Assembly: GCA_943737045.1 (NCBI GenBank)
Contig: CALSFV010000211.1
Span: forward strand, 496,001-560,000
DNA: 64,000 nt
DNA from: Parapristionchus giblindavisi
Taxonomy: Eukaryota > Nematoda > Chromadorea > Rhabditida > Diplogasteridae
Direction: 5' to 3'
A program made the position numbers and the translations under genes. A model generated the notes under the pieces. It had not been told where the DNA came from, made no database searches, and saw only the letters and a list, made by a program, of their open reading frames with translations. Every line of letters starts with the position of its first letter. Positions within the stretch are counted from its first letter, which is position 1. This document shows, in pieces, positions 11,837 through 23,466 of the stretch.

Positions 11837-12420
11837 GTTTTGATGGACAAATCGGTGGAGAACGCTCAGGAGAAGCTGGAAATGATTAAGTGCGATCTTA
11901 TCTTATTTAGAAAACACAAGACGATGAATATCGCTCTGATATTCACGGGAAAAAAATAAACTAAGTCCATCTTGTCCGTGAAATGTTGGCTACGCGGAGA
12001 ATATCGATATCAGAGCAATAATCGATAATCGATAAACAATAATCAATATTTAAATGATTAAGATTGCGTCTGAAGGGACATATCGTCACGCCGAAGACGC
12101 TGAAGAAGCACACGTTGAATGCTCCTCCGATGAGTGTCAAGGGACAGGTACGGTGGTTGTAATTGATCTTTGATCTTTGATCTCTCGACTTTAACCTTAC
12201 AATTAGGTGTTACGATCGATGTCTATGTAGATCTATATGATCATCGAGCCTGGGTTAATCTTGGCTAAGTGTGAACTTTGATCTTTGATCTTTAGACTGT
12301 AACCTTAGAGTTTACTGTTATTTGATCTTTGAACCCTTTCAGGTGTCCAAACTTATCGAGATGGCTACAGATGAGACGATTCTTGCGCAGATGTATTCAG
12401 GATGGTCACCATACATGTGA
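11837..12420 (+). pseudogene. ATR 3'-terminal fragment (FATC domain), copy 1
   Basis: Three exons match the end of the ATR copy at 40779-41525: 11837-11889 (MDKSVENAQEKLEMIK), 12063-12147 (LRLKGHIVTPKTLKKHTLN) and 12343-12420 (VSKLIEIATDETI-type FATC ending GWSPYM, then TGA). FATC is the conserved C-terminus of PI3K-like kinases. Here it is detached from any kinase domain; the first exon is shortened at its 5' side, lacking the VQRAPHKKA part. Reading frames are open but no upstream gene is attached, so it is a fragment created by rearrangement. Confidence 0.85.
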
Positions 12421-13439
12421 TTTTGTTGATTTTTGGTCATTCATCTTTGATCTTTAGGCGTTTATATTCTTTGATTGATCTTTCCTTACCTGTGAATATA
12501 TTGATCTTTGATCTCTTCATTGTTTTAATAGCTACCTGTTCTAATACGTGTACTTGACTGTTTCACTAGCCCTTTATGAAATTCATTCCAATCTCATTCT
12601 TTGTAAAGATCCATTCCCTGCTTTGGTATTTCAAAACTTAAAGTCTACTAAAAAGTCACTAACTCGAAGTTTACTTTAAGTCCACTTCAAGTGAAAGGAC
12701 GTTTGAAATGCATTACTATATATATACACCACTTGACGTAGACTCTTCAAGTGAAAATGATAAGTACACTTTAAGTTTTGAAATACCAGCATAGGTTAAC
12801 TGTGTTATTCATTGATTGTCCCGAATATTTTAAACTTTACCTCTCACTCCTCGAATATTGTACAGAGTTGCTCATTCTGCCAAATTGTGTAACGGTTTCG
12901 TATTTTGGTCAATAATATTGATTGATTTCTTGTTGATTATATCGATTGAACTGCTAACTTCGGTGTGATAAATCTATATACCACAGCAAGGCTGCTTTTC
13001 ATTTATTTTCGTGACTTTTGACACACATTCTCTAGTATTTCAAAACTTAAAGTTTACTTATCATTTTCACTTGAAGTAGACTTATAAGTCTGCTTGAAGT
13101 TAGTTTTACTGTAATGCATTTCGTCAAGGAAACGAGGTAAAAACAAATACAATTAAAATAAAATAAAACGGTAATTCATATAGATTTGTAGATGAACGTT
13201 GACGTAATGGTCCCGGAGAACACGAGAAGATCTAAATTACAACGAAAATTATTAAAATTGAAATAAAACATAAATAATATGCTAGAATTGGTAGATATTA
13301 TGTGTAGCGGCAGAATAATATATCTGAGGTTGAAAAGCGTCAAATACCGTGGCACAGCTTTAACAATAAATCGCAAAAAATAATATCAGAAGCTGGCTAT
13401 AGAAGTAGGCAGCAAAAGCAGCAAGGCAGCAAGAGTCGC
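12421..13439. other. ATR 3' flank, repeated
   Basis: No gene seen. This 3' flank recurs at 23545-24400, 26036-26400 and 41526-42430, marked by TTGATCTTTGATCTCTTCAT and by ACTTCAAGTGAAA/TTTCACTTGAAGT inverted blocks near 12650-12780 and 13030-13110. Confidence 0.6.
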
Positions 13440-13829
13440 GGGAGTCCTTGGGACAAATTTGGCACCGAGCCAACTATCCCTGGCACCATATCAACTCTTA
13501 GGCTTATTCTTGGCATCGTGCCAAGACTAAGCCTAAGTCTAAGCCTATGCTTATTCTTGGCACCGTGCCAAGCCTAAGACTAAGCCTATGCTTATTTTTG
13601 GCACCGTGCCAAGAATAAGCGTAAGCCTAAGCCTAAAAGCTCTGAAAAATTCGACAAAAGACTATTGCTGATGGCGGAGGTCGAACCATCGACACATCGA
13701 TCAGAAGACCGAAACGTTATCCACTACACCACACGACTCGATGGTGGAGACGATCGCGCGCTTGTTATGGGGAGAGGCGGGTACGCAGTCTGGGGAGAGG
13801 GGCGACGAGTGGAGTAGAGGGAGAAGGTT
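13440..13829. repeat. Telomere-motif palindromic module plus tRNA-like sequence, copy 1
   Basis: It contains GGCACCGTGCCAAG hairpin arms alternating with CTAAGCCTAAGCC (complement of nematode TTAGGC), then, on the minus strand, a tRNA-Arg-like sequence (about 13680-13745: A box near GGTGTAGTGGATAACG, CTTCTGA loop, B box GGTTCGACCTCCG). The tRNA does not fold cleanly (the T stem fails), so it is a derivative. The module recurs at 45277-45690 and 48772-49110, where it leads into the calcium ATPase exon. Here it is cut off at about 13829. Confidence 0.7.
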
Positions 13830-15044
13830 ACTACTTTTCTTCTACTAGTTACTACTTTTGATTCACTAATAACCAATTCTATGAGTGCATTTGCATGTTT
13901 ATTTTAATTGATTGATTTGTACCTCTGCCTGACTCTCTCTTTCTCTATTCCTCTCGTCTCTTCTATCTTACGCACACTCATTTGGTCTGTCGGATAAGTA
14001 CTATTTGTGGAATGATTTTGGAAAATTGCCTAGTTCCTGACAACTAGTTGAATTGGTGCGCATTAATATATTTGACAAAGGTTTCTCTCCCTTTAACGAT
14101 GGTATCCTGTCGTTAGTTCGCTTCTGGTCGTTGGTTTAAAGACTGACTCTTCAAAAAAAAAGATCACCACAAAAACTTGTATAGCTTTCCGTGGAGAATC
14201 GATTGGTATATGTCTGCTTCCGACTGGCCAGTTTGACTCCACCGGCATTCATTGTTATTTAAAGGGAATCTAGTTTTATCGGCTTTGGCCGTACATGATC
14301 TGTACATATCGGAACGATTTATTGTAACCGTTGTTTCAACAAAAAACATCTAAACGTTTCAAAAAACAATTTTACTATACAGTGTGGCCTAAAAGTCATC
14401 GGACACTTTTTCGTTTTTTTATAACTTTTGATCCAGGAAAGTAATCAAGCTGATTTTTTGAGTCAATGTACAGAATTTATCAAGGGATACAACCATGATG
14501 TATTGGTGTAATTAAATTAGTTCACTGTTGCATAGTAATGATGCTATCGAAATACACTTTTTTGAAAAATTACATTTCTTTGGTGAAAGGCCCTGTTCTT
14601 CTGAAACACTGTGAGAGTGTAGACATATACTAGGGCTGCACAGTCAAACAATCCGGAATGGCTCTGACTCCCATTTCGAGCTGTAGCTTTGTTGCAACTT
14701 TGACCAGCAAAATTTATAACTCGGCTTCTAGATGTGCTAACGACTCGTTCTAAGTGCTGAAATGATGCTAGTGGCGAGTAATGTTTATCCCCAAGGATGT
14801 CTGAATTTGACACCCCACCGTTCAGGGCAGGTCATCTAAAATTATGGTTCCTGCGCAAGCAGCTTTGCAATGTATCACATATTTATTTCCCTTATTTTGG
14901 TTTAGTTCCGATTACTTTCAGACCCCTAGCAAAAGTTATGCTGAGGTATACTCGGTGCCCGCTCTTACGCTTTCATTCTTACTGCGCTAGTTCCTGGGCC
15001 TCTCTTGATGAAATCTCTTATTTTCAAAGCACATATGCATGTTT

Positions 15045-18000
15045 TCTTTCTTTCTTTCTTTCTTTATTCCATCATAATATACGAAACAGGGAAATAGTGA
15101 CATAAAAGGGATTGATGGATGTCCGTCGCTAATGTAGCGATATCGGTGAGGGTTTTTGGGTACAGTGGCAGTTTGGGAGCTACTGGCGAATCTTGGAAAA
15201 AGGGATAATTATATCAGGGGAGATCTTAACTAGCCCTGCACGGAATGGGGATGGTGAGGATGCAACTAATTCGGTGGGTAAAGAGTTCCATATATCTATT
15301 ACTCTAGATGCACAGGTAGATAATGTTGAATTACTACGATAAGGGAGAGATATACGGTAAGGATGGGAAAATCTGTGATCGCGGTTAAGAGGTGATACAA
15401 CAAAAAGGTTTGAATAGTCGTACTCGTAATGGCCAAGAATGGTACTATGAATAAATTGTAAATCTCTAATACATCGTCGATATTCAAGGGTCGGCAGATT
15501 CAAGTAAGAATTTCTTTCGATATGATTGGACGGGGGCAATTTGCAACGGAAGAAAAGCCTACGAGAAAAATTTCTCTGGACATCTTCAAGAGTATTGGTC
15601 AACAATTTGGTGGTTGGATTGAAAATGATAGGTGACGACTCTAGGAGGGGACGAATGTAAACACAATATGCCTTGACGAACAAATGAGGTGAGTTAGAAT
15701 AAATGGATTTGAACATCATATTAATCATGGTTCGGGCCTTATTTGAGATAACAGAAATGTGATGGTTAAAGGTAAGATTAGGGGTCATGAAAACACCTAA
15801 GTCCTTAATAATTGAACTGGCAGATAAGGGGTGACCGTTAAGGATATATGTGGTTCTATTCTTAAGTGGACCAAAGTGCATAACAGTGCATTTAGATGGT
15901 GACAAGGTCATATTCCATAGGCTGCTCCACTCAGAAATACAATCAATTGCCATCTGAATATCTACAGTACATTTAGGGACAGGGCCATAAACTTTGACAT
16001 CATCAGCATAAATACCGTACTTAATAGATGGAGGAATGATAGAAGATATATCATTAATATACAGTATAAATAGGAGTGGGCCAATACTGGAACCTTGAGG
16101 GACACCAGAGATAACAGCAGATGGAGGAGAATGAACATTATCAATAACAATAGATTGAGTGCGACCATATAAATATGAACGGAACCAAGACACAATATGG
16201 TCTGAGAAACCTAGGTTAGAAAGCTTATACAATAATAAACGATGATCAATAGAATCAAAAGCCTTCTGATAATCAAAGAATACAGTGTCTATCGAGAGCT
16301 TACAGGAACGATATTTAACATAATTTGAATATGTTTCACAAAGTTGGGTTGAAGTGGACCTATGGCTTCTAAAACCAGCTTGATAGGGATCAAAAAGATG
16401 GTTTAGCTCGAGATATTCTACAATACTATCAATTAATATTTTCTCAAAAATTTTCGACGAAGTGGCAGTCAAGGAGATAGGGCGAAAATTTGAAATGGAA
16501 TTATCATTGCCTTTCTTAGGGATTGGCTTAACGAGGGCTATTTTCCACAAATCAGGGACAGTAGAAGTGATCAATGATTGATTAAAAATAATAGTAAGGG
16601 GAACAACAATGGCATGTTTACATTTGCAGTAAACAATATTAGGCAAACGATCAGGGGAAGTATTAACCTTACAATCAAAACTAGATATTGCTAAAAGAAT
16701 TTGTGCAGGAGTAATATGTGATGGATCGAAATAATGTCTGGATTGTGTAGGTCTAGGAAGAGGGGAGGATTGGGGGGTGGTTTGTACGGATGCGAAATAA
16801 TGAGAGAAAGCAAGTGCCTTCGCATGACTATTGAGGATTAAATTATTATTAAGGTCTACAATACCAGAAATGACAGGTGCAGTGGTTTTTAAGCGAGACT
16901 TACAAAGTGAATAAAAGGACTTAAAATTATTCGATTGGATAATCCTACTCTCTAATTCACATTCGAACGAATATAGGGCACGATCAAAACGATTTCTAAG
17001 ATTGATTGTGTGGAGTGAATTTGGGGCAATGGAATGGTATCGACGCAATTTGCCATAAAGAATACGTAAGGAACGAGGATACTTCGAAGCAAGGGATACA
17101 ACTTTTGTCGGGACGAAAGAATCTAAGATACTATTGATAAAATTCACGAAATAAATATATGAATCATTTACATTAAGACCAGATAGGGCAAAAGTCCAAT
17201 CATGAAGGAGGATAGCTTGACTTATACCTTCCCAATCAGCTAAATGGTATTGCCTAGAAGGAAGGGATTGAGAAGGCTTAGGAGAGGGAGAGGCAATATT
17301 GAAAATAATACTACGATGATCACTTAATGGTAATTCTGATTTTACATTATTAATTATAGGGTAATTACATAAAATGAGATCAAGGATATGGTCACCTCTT
17401 GTTGGAAAGGAAACAAATTGATCAAAATGATTATCAACCACTACATCAAGAAATGGAATTGGGGAAGGAGAAGATAAGGATTTCCAATTAATCGAAGGAT
17501 TATTAAAATCGCCTAATAAAATAGTGGGATAAGGACGATTAATTAAATCTTTCAAACAATCAATAAATGGTTCAATAGAAACTTTAGGAGAATTGGGGGC
17601 TCTATAGACAATCAATAATCTAAGTGTACGATGGTGTTGGCTAGATGGAGGGGGATGTATATCAACAGCTAATATTTCATAACCAGGAAAAGCTTGGGCT
17701 TTCACTAAAACAGGTGAGAGTAAGGAGTGAATGAAAAGGCAAACGCCTCCACCTCTACCATTATTACTACGGGGTCTGTCACAACGAAATAAATTAAATG
17801 ATGGTGATCTACCAATAAATAGTGAATCAGGGTCATAACTGTCGAGCCATGTTTCAGAAAACGCAAGAATACTATATAACAGGGAATCGAGAAGGAAACT
17901 TATGAAACTGATCTTTGATCTAATACTACGAGCATTCGAATAAAAACAAGATATGGTATTGTTTGTATGAATGGGCGGAATCGAGTACCTGAGATAGATA

Positions 18001-18060
18001 GATCGGCAGAAGGAGAATGATCTTTGATATTTGAATTGGCAGTGGCATGTTAGAGATGTT
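15045..18060 (-). mobile_element. Non-LTR retrotransposon (LINE, Jockey/CR1-like), nearly full length
   Basis: Minus-strand element with its coding region at 15180 to about 18045, a short 3' UTR and a (AAAG)n tail at about 15045-15065. Truncated copies of the same 3' end lie at 4775, 29113, 35990 and 59050. It is nested between the arms of the TA-flanked element, so it inserted later. The 5' end is not defined; it meets the right inner arm at about 18060-18127. Confidence 0.85.
15180..17705 (-). CDS. LINE ORF2: apurinic endonuclease plus reverse transcriptase
   Basis: At least 841 residues; the open frame continues upstream to about 18045 and includes the start of the endonuclease (NARSIRSK, SETWL). 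Seen in order: exonuclease-endonuclease-phosphatase motifs (YRAPNS, TILLGDFNN, DHRSI); reverse-transcriptase blocks FRPISLTATSSKIFEKIL, FDYQKAFDSIDHRLL, ISGVPQGSSIGPLLFILYIN and the catalytic YADD in GIYADDVKVYG; then a C-terminal RNase-H-less tail with DVQRNFSRRLFFRCKLP and LPTLEYRRCIRDLQFIHS. This order is that of Jockey/CR1-clade LINEs. No frameshift was noted, so the protein could still be functional. It copies the element by target-primed reverse transcription. Confidence 0.93.
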   Translation of the reverse strand: MKAQAFPGYEILAVDIHPPPSSQHHRTLRLLIVYRAPNSPKVSIEPFIDCLKDLINRPYPTILLGDFNNPSINWKSLSSPSPIPFLDVVVDNHFDQFVSFPTRGDHILDLILCNYPIINNVKSELPLSDHRSIIFNIASPSPKPSQSLPSRQYHLADWEGISQAILLHDWTFALSGLNVNDSYIYFVNFINSILDSFVPTKVVSLASKYPRSLRILYGKLRRYHSIAPNSLHTINLRNRFDRALYSFECELESRIIQSNNFKSFYSLCKSRLKTTAPVISGIVDLNNNLILNSHAKALAFSHYFASVQTTPQSSPLPRPTQSRHYFDPSHITPAQILLAISSFDCKVNTSPDRLPNIVYCKCKHAIVVPLTIIFNQSLITSTVPDLWKIALVKPIPKKGNDNSISNFRPISLTATSSKIFEKILIDSIVEYLELNHLFDPYQAGFRSHRSTSTQLCETYSNYVKYRSCKLSIDTVFFDYQKAFDSIDHRLLLYKLSNLGFSDHIVSWFRSYLYGRTQSIVIDNVHSPPSAVISGVPQGSSIGPLLFILYINDISSIIPPSIKYGIYADDVKVYGPVPKCTVDIQMAIDCISEWSSLWNMTLSPSKCTVMHFGPLKNRTTYILNGHPLSASSIIKDLGVFMTPNLTFNHHISVISNKARTMINMMFKSIYSNSPHLFVKAYCVYIRPLLESSPIIFNPTTKLLTNTLEDVQRNFSRRLFFRCKLPPSNHIERNSYLNLPTLEYRRCIRDLQFIHSTILGHYEYDYSNLFVVSPLNRDHRFSHPYRISLPYRSNSTLSTCASRVIDIWNSLPTELVASSPSPFRAGLVKISPDIIIPFSKIRQ

Positions 18061-18762
18061 CACAAAATTTTTTACACTATTGCTGAACCTTGATCTTTGA
18101 TCTTTGTATGTTGATCTTTGATAGCTGAAACCGAGTAGACCTCAGCATAACTTTTGCTACGGGTCTGAGAGGATCGGAACTAAACCAAAATAAGAGAAAT
18201 AAATATATGATATATTGCAAAGCTACTTGCGCAGGAACCATAGTTTTAGAAGTCTCGTCCTCTGAACGGTAGGGTGTCAAAATGAGTACTCCCCCAAAAA
18301 AATATTTTTTGCCTGAGGGCAAATGGCGAGCTATGACTACCATATTAGGGGGATAAACATTACTCGCCACTAGCATCATTTCAGCACCTAGAACGAGTCG
18401 TTAGCACATCTAGAAGCCGAGTTATAAATTTTGCTGGTCAAAGTTGCAACAAAGCTACAGCTCGAAATGGGAGTCAGAGCCATTCCGGATTGTTTGACTG
18501 TGCAGCCCTAGTATATGTCTACACTCTCACAGTGTTTCAGAAGAACAGGGCCTTTCACCAAAGAAATGTAATTTTTCAAAAAAGTGTATTTCGACAGAAG
18601 CATTACTATGCAACAGTGAACTAATTTAATTACACCAACACATCATGGTTGTATCCCTTGATAAATTCTGTACATTGACTCAAAAGATCAGCTTGATTGC
18701 TTTCCTGGATCAAAAGTTATAAAAAACGAACAAGTGTCCGATGACTTTTAGGCTACACTGTA

Positions 18763-19251
18763 CGTTGTTTAGTTAGCATAAGATTAAATGATAATGAAAA
18801 CAAATTTTTGGATGGCAGTCTCTCAACCAACAAAGAAACAGCAAGATACCATCGTAAAGAAACCGAATAGGCATCATGAAACGGGAAATCACCAACTCAC
18901 CGTGAACAATTGCCACTGAATATGAAGTGTCGCGAAATCTTTTTTTTTCTTTAGTGAAGTGCTTCATATATTGATGATATATAATATTGATATCATTGCT
19001 ATTGATGATGCTATTTATTTTTTTTTCTTTTGATAAAATATCTTTAATTTTTTCATTATTTATGTTTAACTGATGGATAAACAAATAAATAAATAAATAA
19101 AATTCCACTTTCCAGATTAAAGGTCGCGTAGGGTTTGTACGATATCTTCAGCGCACTTAAATGGCTCGTCCACATTCGGGTACTATCGATTGCTTGAATC
19201 TCTCAATTACCGTAACCCATCAATCAATCAATAATATCTTCTTCCTTGCAG
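18763..19251. other. ATR intron, duplicated at 28500-28860
   Basis: CATCGTAAAGAAACCGAATA and the following 300 bp recur near 28552-28850 (TAAAGGTCGCG at both). No exon was found. After about 19140 the two copies diverge: copy A continues into ATR exons that copy B lacks. Confidence 0.55.
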
Positions 19252-22200
19252 GACACCTCGTTCGCGCGTCACGTCCTCCCACACGTCATCATCATAATGC
19301 TCCAGGAGGACACTCGGGATATGATCGCTCAGGTATACGGTAGTCGTTATCGATCGATTGATTGATTGATTAATCGATTTTTGGCTCTTACAGTATTCGC
19401 GTGAGATGGTCGAGGTCCTCAAGCGCGCAATATCGCCTCAGGTACGTTGTATCTTTGTACTAACCTTTTTTAGACATTTCTTTGTAATAATCATATAAGC
19501 TAAATTCGATTATGTACATTTTCGGTACCTGAAAATGAGCTGTAGATAGTGTGGGCCGATTAATTTGTTATTTATTTATATATTTAATTATTTAATTCAG
19601 TCAGCTGATTGGATTCGCCTTGCGGCACACGTCGTCTTCTCTTGTCTGGATCTCCTCGAGCGATATGCCATTGGCAAAAGCTCCAAGCGCTTGATCGGCA
19701 AGGTGGGATCACGTTGATCTTTGATCTCTCGATATCCGTCCACTCTGATGTGTAGAGTTTGATCTTTGATCCCCAACTTGGCCGTATAAGGGTATAATCA
19801 TCATCATATACTTCAACGGCCAATAGGAATATAGGGATCAAAGATCAAAGATCAAAGATCTCACATACACGGGCAGCACTACCGAGAGGTCGAGGGGGAA
19901 ATTTTGCAGGTAAAAAGTTATTGACTCATATGTCCAATTGACATTATATTGAGTGATCTTTGATCTTTGCCCAATGTACCGTATACCATCTGATCATTGA
20001 CCTTGATCTTTAATCTTTCATCAGGACCTCGATAACGCGCGCAACTCGCCGATGTGTGTCGTGAGCGTCACTCGAACGGTCGACTTCTGGTGGTGGTGGC
20101 TGAGAAGTGCCAGTGTCTCTTGAGGGCTTTGAGGTCAGGATTGATGGGATCAAAGTACAGTGTAGTCAGGAGATATTGTGTGAAACAGTTTTATCAGCGG
20201 AACAAACAAGCGGAGTTTTATTAGCTGTTTGCTATCACGATCTGATCGAGCTAGAGAACCAGAGATATTTTGACTAGATTAACTTGACTTGACCTGAATT
20301 GAACTAGATTATCATATTGATATCATACATACTGTATGCAGATGGTGTGAGCAATTCGCGATCGTGCCGACAACTGATGGAGCATCGTTTGATAGGAGTC
20401 CGTTATATGATCTCGAGGTTGGATTATGGCTTGAACATTTTAGCCCCGCTTCTTGTATAAAATAATGCTTGATTTGTGTTGGAATGTCCCTCCGTTTTTG
20501 TCTATTTAACAATTAGAATTAATACTTATATAGCAATGATTTGTATTGTGCTGTTGGACAGGTTCTTGGTGCGATGGTAAAGTCGGTGGATCCGTGTTTT
20601 AATTATTAGCCATATCAGAGATCTCATATGAAAAGTGAAAGATTCTGGTTAGGTATTAGACATATTAGATATACTTATTAGATATTCTTATGTTTCTTAT
20701 ATCTTATGTTGCTGCAGCGACTTCACATGCATCTGAATGATGTGGACGGTGTGGCGGGAGCGTTCGAGACCATTGCAAGGTTTGCCAAATTATTGATTTA
20801 TTGATTGATTGATTTATTGATTCATTTTGTGCTAATGAATTTATCGATGAGCGTATTATTAACATGTCATAACAAACATTGTCACGTTTGTTTCACGCGT
20901 ATCATGTATTGATCGTTTACGCTTGATAGTCCTTTTAGTCAATAGATATTATCCGTAATCAATCGATAATCTTCCAAATCTTCTTCCAGATTCACATCTC
21001 CAACGGCGGATGAGCGGATTCTCGCACTGGAAGCCAATGGAGACTACACTGAAGCACTGCCACTGTATGCACCGAGCGAGAATAAGGAGGTACGGTAGAG
21101 ATCAAAGATCAATTGTCCAGTCAGGCATACTGCAACCGTGGTCTGATACGGTACTTAGATAAATATAGATGTTTTATTCCAATATACGCTTCAAAATCCT
21201 GGTAGGTAAATGTGAAAATGAAGTAGAGGATTGCAAAACCAAGATTTTTGTGTTTAATTTTATTATATATAAATGTTTTAATCTATATTATTGTAATTGT
21301 TTCAGCTCAAACTACTGGAATGTCTGCTGCGTCTCAACCAGCCACAACTTGCGCTGAGCACGGCGACGTCGAGCAAGAAGAGTGGTAGGACCCCAAACCA
21401 TTTGAATCTAAGGGATACTGTAGGTGGTATCGATTGATCGATCGATGTTTGAAGGTAGAGACGCGTCGATTGCACGCGCACTCGAAGCGGCCCAGCTGGA
21501 GGCGGCGTGGCATCTGCGCGATTGGAGTAGGCTGGATGATCTGTTGGAGGTGAGCGGCGGAGTCGAGACGGGTTTGGTCGGCTAAGTATATACATCTTAA
21601 AAGTCGAAAGCACGAATTTACCCGTGTAAGGTAGATGTTCTAGGCAGAATATTCGGATTTGTCTTATATTTTTTAGGAATATACATATGCATGTATTCCG
21701 CACATAGCAACTCATTTGTGATTTTTTTAAAATCTAGCTTAATTTTGGAAATGTTTAACGTAGCTATTCGACCTATGAATATTTATAATATTGTGAGCAC
21801 CATCCAACACAGAGACGCGGAACTGCTATCGGTTAGTTGGTTTGCACACGATCCACTTATAAATTAAGACCACTGAATCGCTTACTGCCAATGTGTTGTG
21901 CTTGAGACGACATTGTGCCTGGTTTTAGTTATTTGTTCATTTATTTATTTATCTCAAATTTATATTCATATACATAATACTACTTATCGTGAGTAAAGTG
22001 TGATTTTAGATCGAAAGATAATTTGGAGAACTATTATTGCTAACGTTTGTTTTTGTTCCCACAACATATTTCGTACTTAATTGCTGAACTTTGTGCGGCG
22101 AAAAGGGTTTGGTGGGTTTGTAATCTTCTGTAATTAGTGAAAAAAAGTTAAATAATTATTAGAAACTTGGAAAATTAGTAATATCTGTAAATAGTGTTTC

Positions 22201-22466
22201 GGCCGCTAATGTATCGTATTGTAAGGTCAAAACATCTCGAGCACGAGCCAATCTGGTGGAACGCCTCACCGCTCTCACCATCGAGGACAGCGCAACGTAC
22301 GCACAGTCGTACAAGTACATCACACAGTGAGTTATATTCGTTCTGAAACGCGAATATGCCTGGATGAAAATATTAATAATATTTATAATAATGATAATAA
22401 TCCAAATCAAATCATTTATTTTCCTGTATAAGAAAGAAAGGGATGGTATGGGATTCTTCTTATCAC

Positions 22467-22513
<47 letters not shown>

Positions 22514-23157
22514 GAAGTGTCACAGTGATCTACTGGCATTGTATAATTGTCACTGATTGTCATTTGTTGTCAATGTGTCATTTGCCAATGACAATGACAG
22601 ACATGTAAATGTGACAATGACAATTGTATATATGTCATTTGAGGATTCGCTAGGTCTGCTGTCCGATTCTCCGCGTTCGGCAGAAGCCATCGCTGCTGTC
22701 ATGAGGGAGTGGCAGGTTAGTGGATAAATAGATAAATAAATAAAACAAAACAAAACATATTAATAAAAATATATTTTTATAATAATAATCAAAGTAATAG
22801 CGCAATATGAAATATCACAACAAGCTAAAGCATGTCCCGTTTATATATTTTGTCCCCGACCCGTCGTATTAGTGCTTCGAACTGCTTTGTTATTCCGCGA
22901 AGTCTATTTATTATGAACCTGCCTAATCATAACTCAAGACTAAAGAACAAAATCCTGTCATGGCGTAATCATATCATACCGTAATCCTGTCGTTACCGTA
23001 ATCTTCGCATCCACCCTGATTCAGGATCGATCAGAATCGGCAGCACAGTGCGCATCATCTATTGAGCCGATGCTGCGAGTGCGTCGGTAACTTCTGCGTG
23101 CCACTGGTGGTGACTCGACCAAGGACGCCGTGTCTCAGCTACTCTTACAGGTACGGT

Positions 23158-23290
23158 AGTGCAGGGCTACTGTAGAATTGTGCAGGGATACTGTAGAATT
23201 GTGCGGGGTTACTGTAGAATTGTGCAAGGTTACTGTAGAATTGTCCGGGTTACTGTAGAGTTGTACGGGTTACTGTAGTAGTGGTAATCG
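23158..23290. repeat. 21-bp minisatellite, TACTGTAGAATTGTGC unit
   Basis: About six to seven degenerate copies of a ~21-bp unit containing TACTGTAGAATTGTGCAGGG, starting straight after the splice donor GTACGGTAG of the exon ending 23150. The paralogous array in copy B (31915-32165) is longer. Confidence 0.9.
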
Positions 23291-23466
23291 ATAATGATTG
23301 GTACGGTAGTTGTAATTGATCTTTGATCTTCAGACTTTAACTTTAAAACTAGATTTTAATATCGATGTCAATATAGATCTAGATGATCATCTAGCCTTGG
23401 TTAATCTTGCCTAAGTGTGATCTTTGACTTAGATTTTACTGTTATTTGATCTTTGAACTCTTGCAG
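23291..23466. other. Deletion junction in ATR copy A
   Basis: Up to GATAATGATTG (about 23300) the sequence matches copy B at 32172-32183. From GTACGGTAGTTGTAATTGAT it matches the intron that follows the penultimate ATR exon (25770, 41278). The join therefore removed all sequence corresponding to 32184-41277, including every kinase exon. Confidence 0.8.

Larger units (their letters stand above)
14380..18760. mobile_element. Tc1/mariner-type element with ~600-bp inverted repeats, carrying a LINE
   Basis: Left end CAGTGTGGCCTAAAAGTCAT and right end ATGACTTTTAGGCTACACTG are inverted and flanked by TA (14378-14379 and 18761-18762). The arms match over about 14380-14960 and 18127-18760 with several indels (for example CCCCCAAAAAAATATTTTTT in the right arm only). 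No transposase frame was found; the interior is occupied by a LINE. A paralogous site without the element is at about 28500-28560, confirming insertion into a duplicated ATR intron. Confidence 0.88.

Noticed and set aside
13680..13745. Functional tRNA-Arg gene
   Set aside because: A and B boxes and a TCT-like anticodon are visible, but T stem and acceptor stem do not pair; all three copies are part of a repeat module.
14544..15105. Open frames of 89 and 102 residues near the element arm
   Set aside because: They lie in the long inverted repeat of the TA-flanked element and reappear disrupted in the other arm; no transposase motifs.
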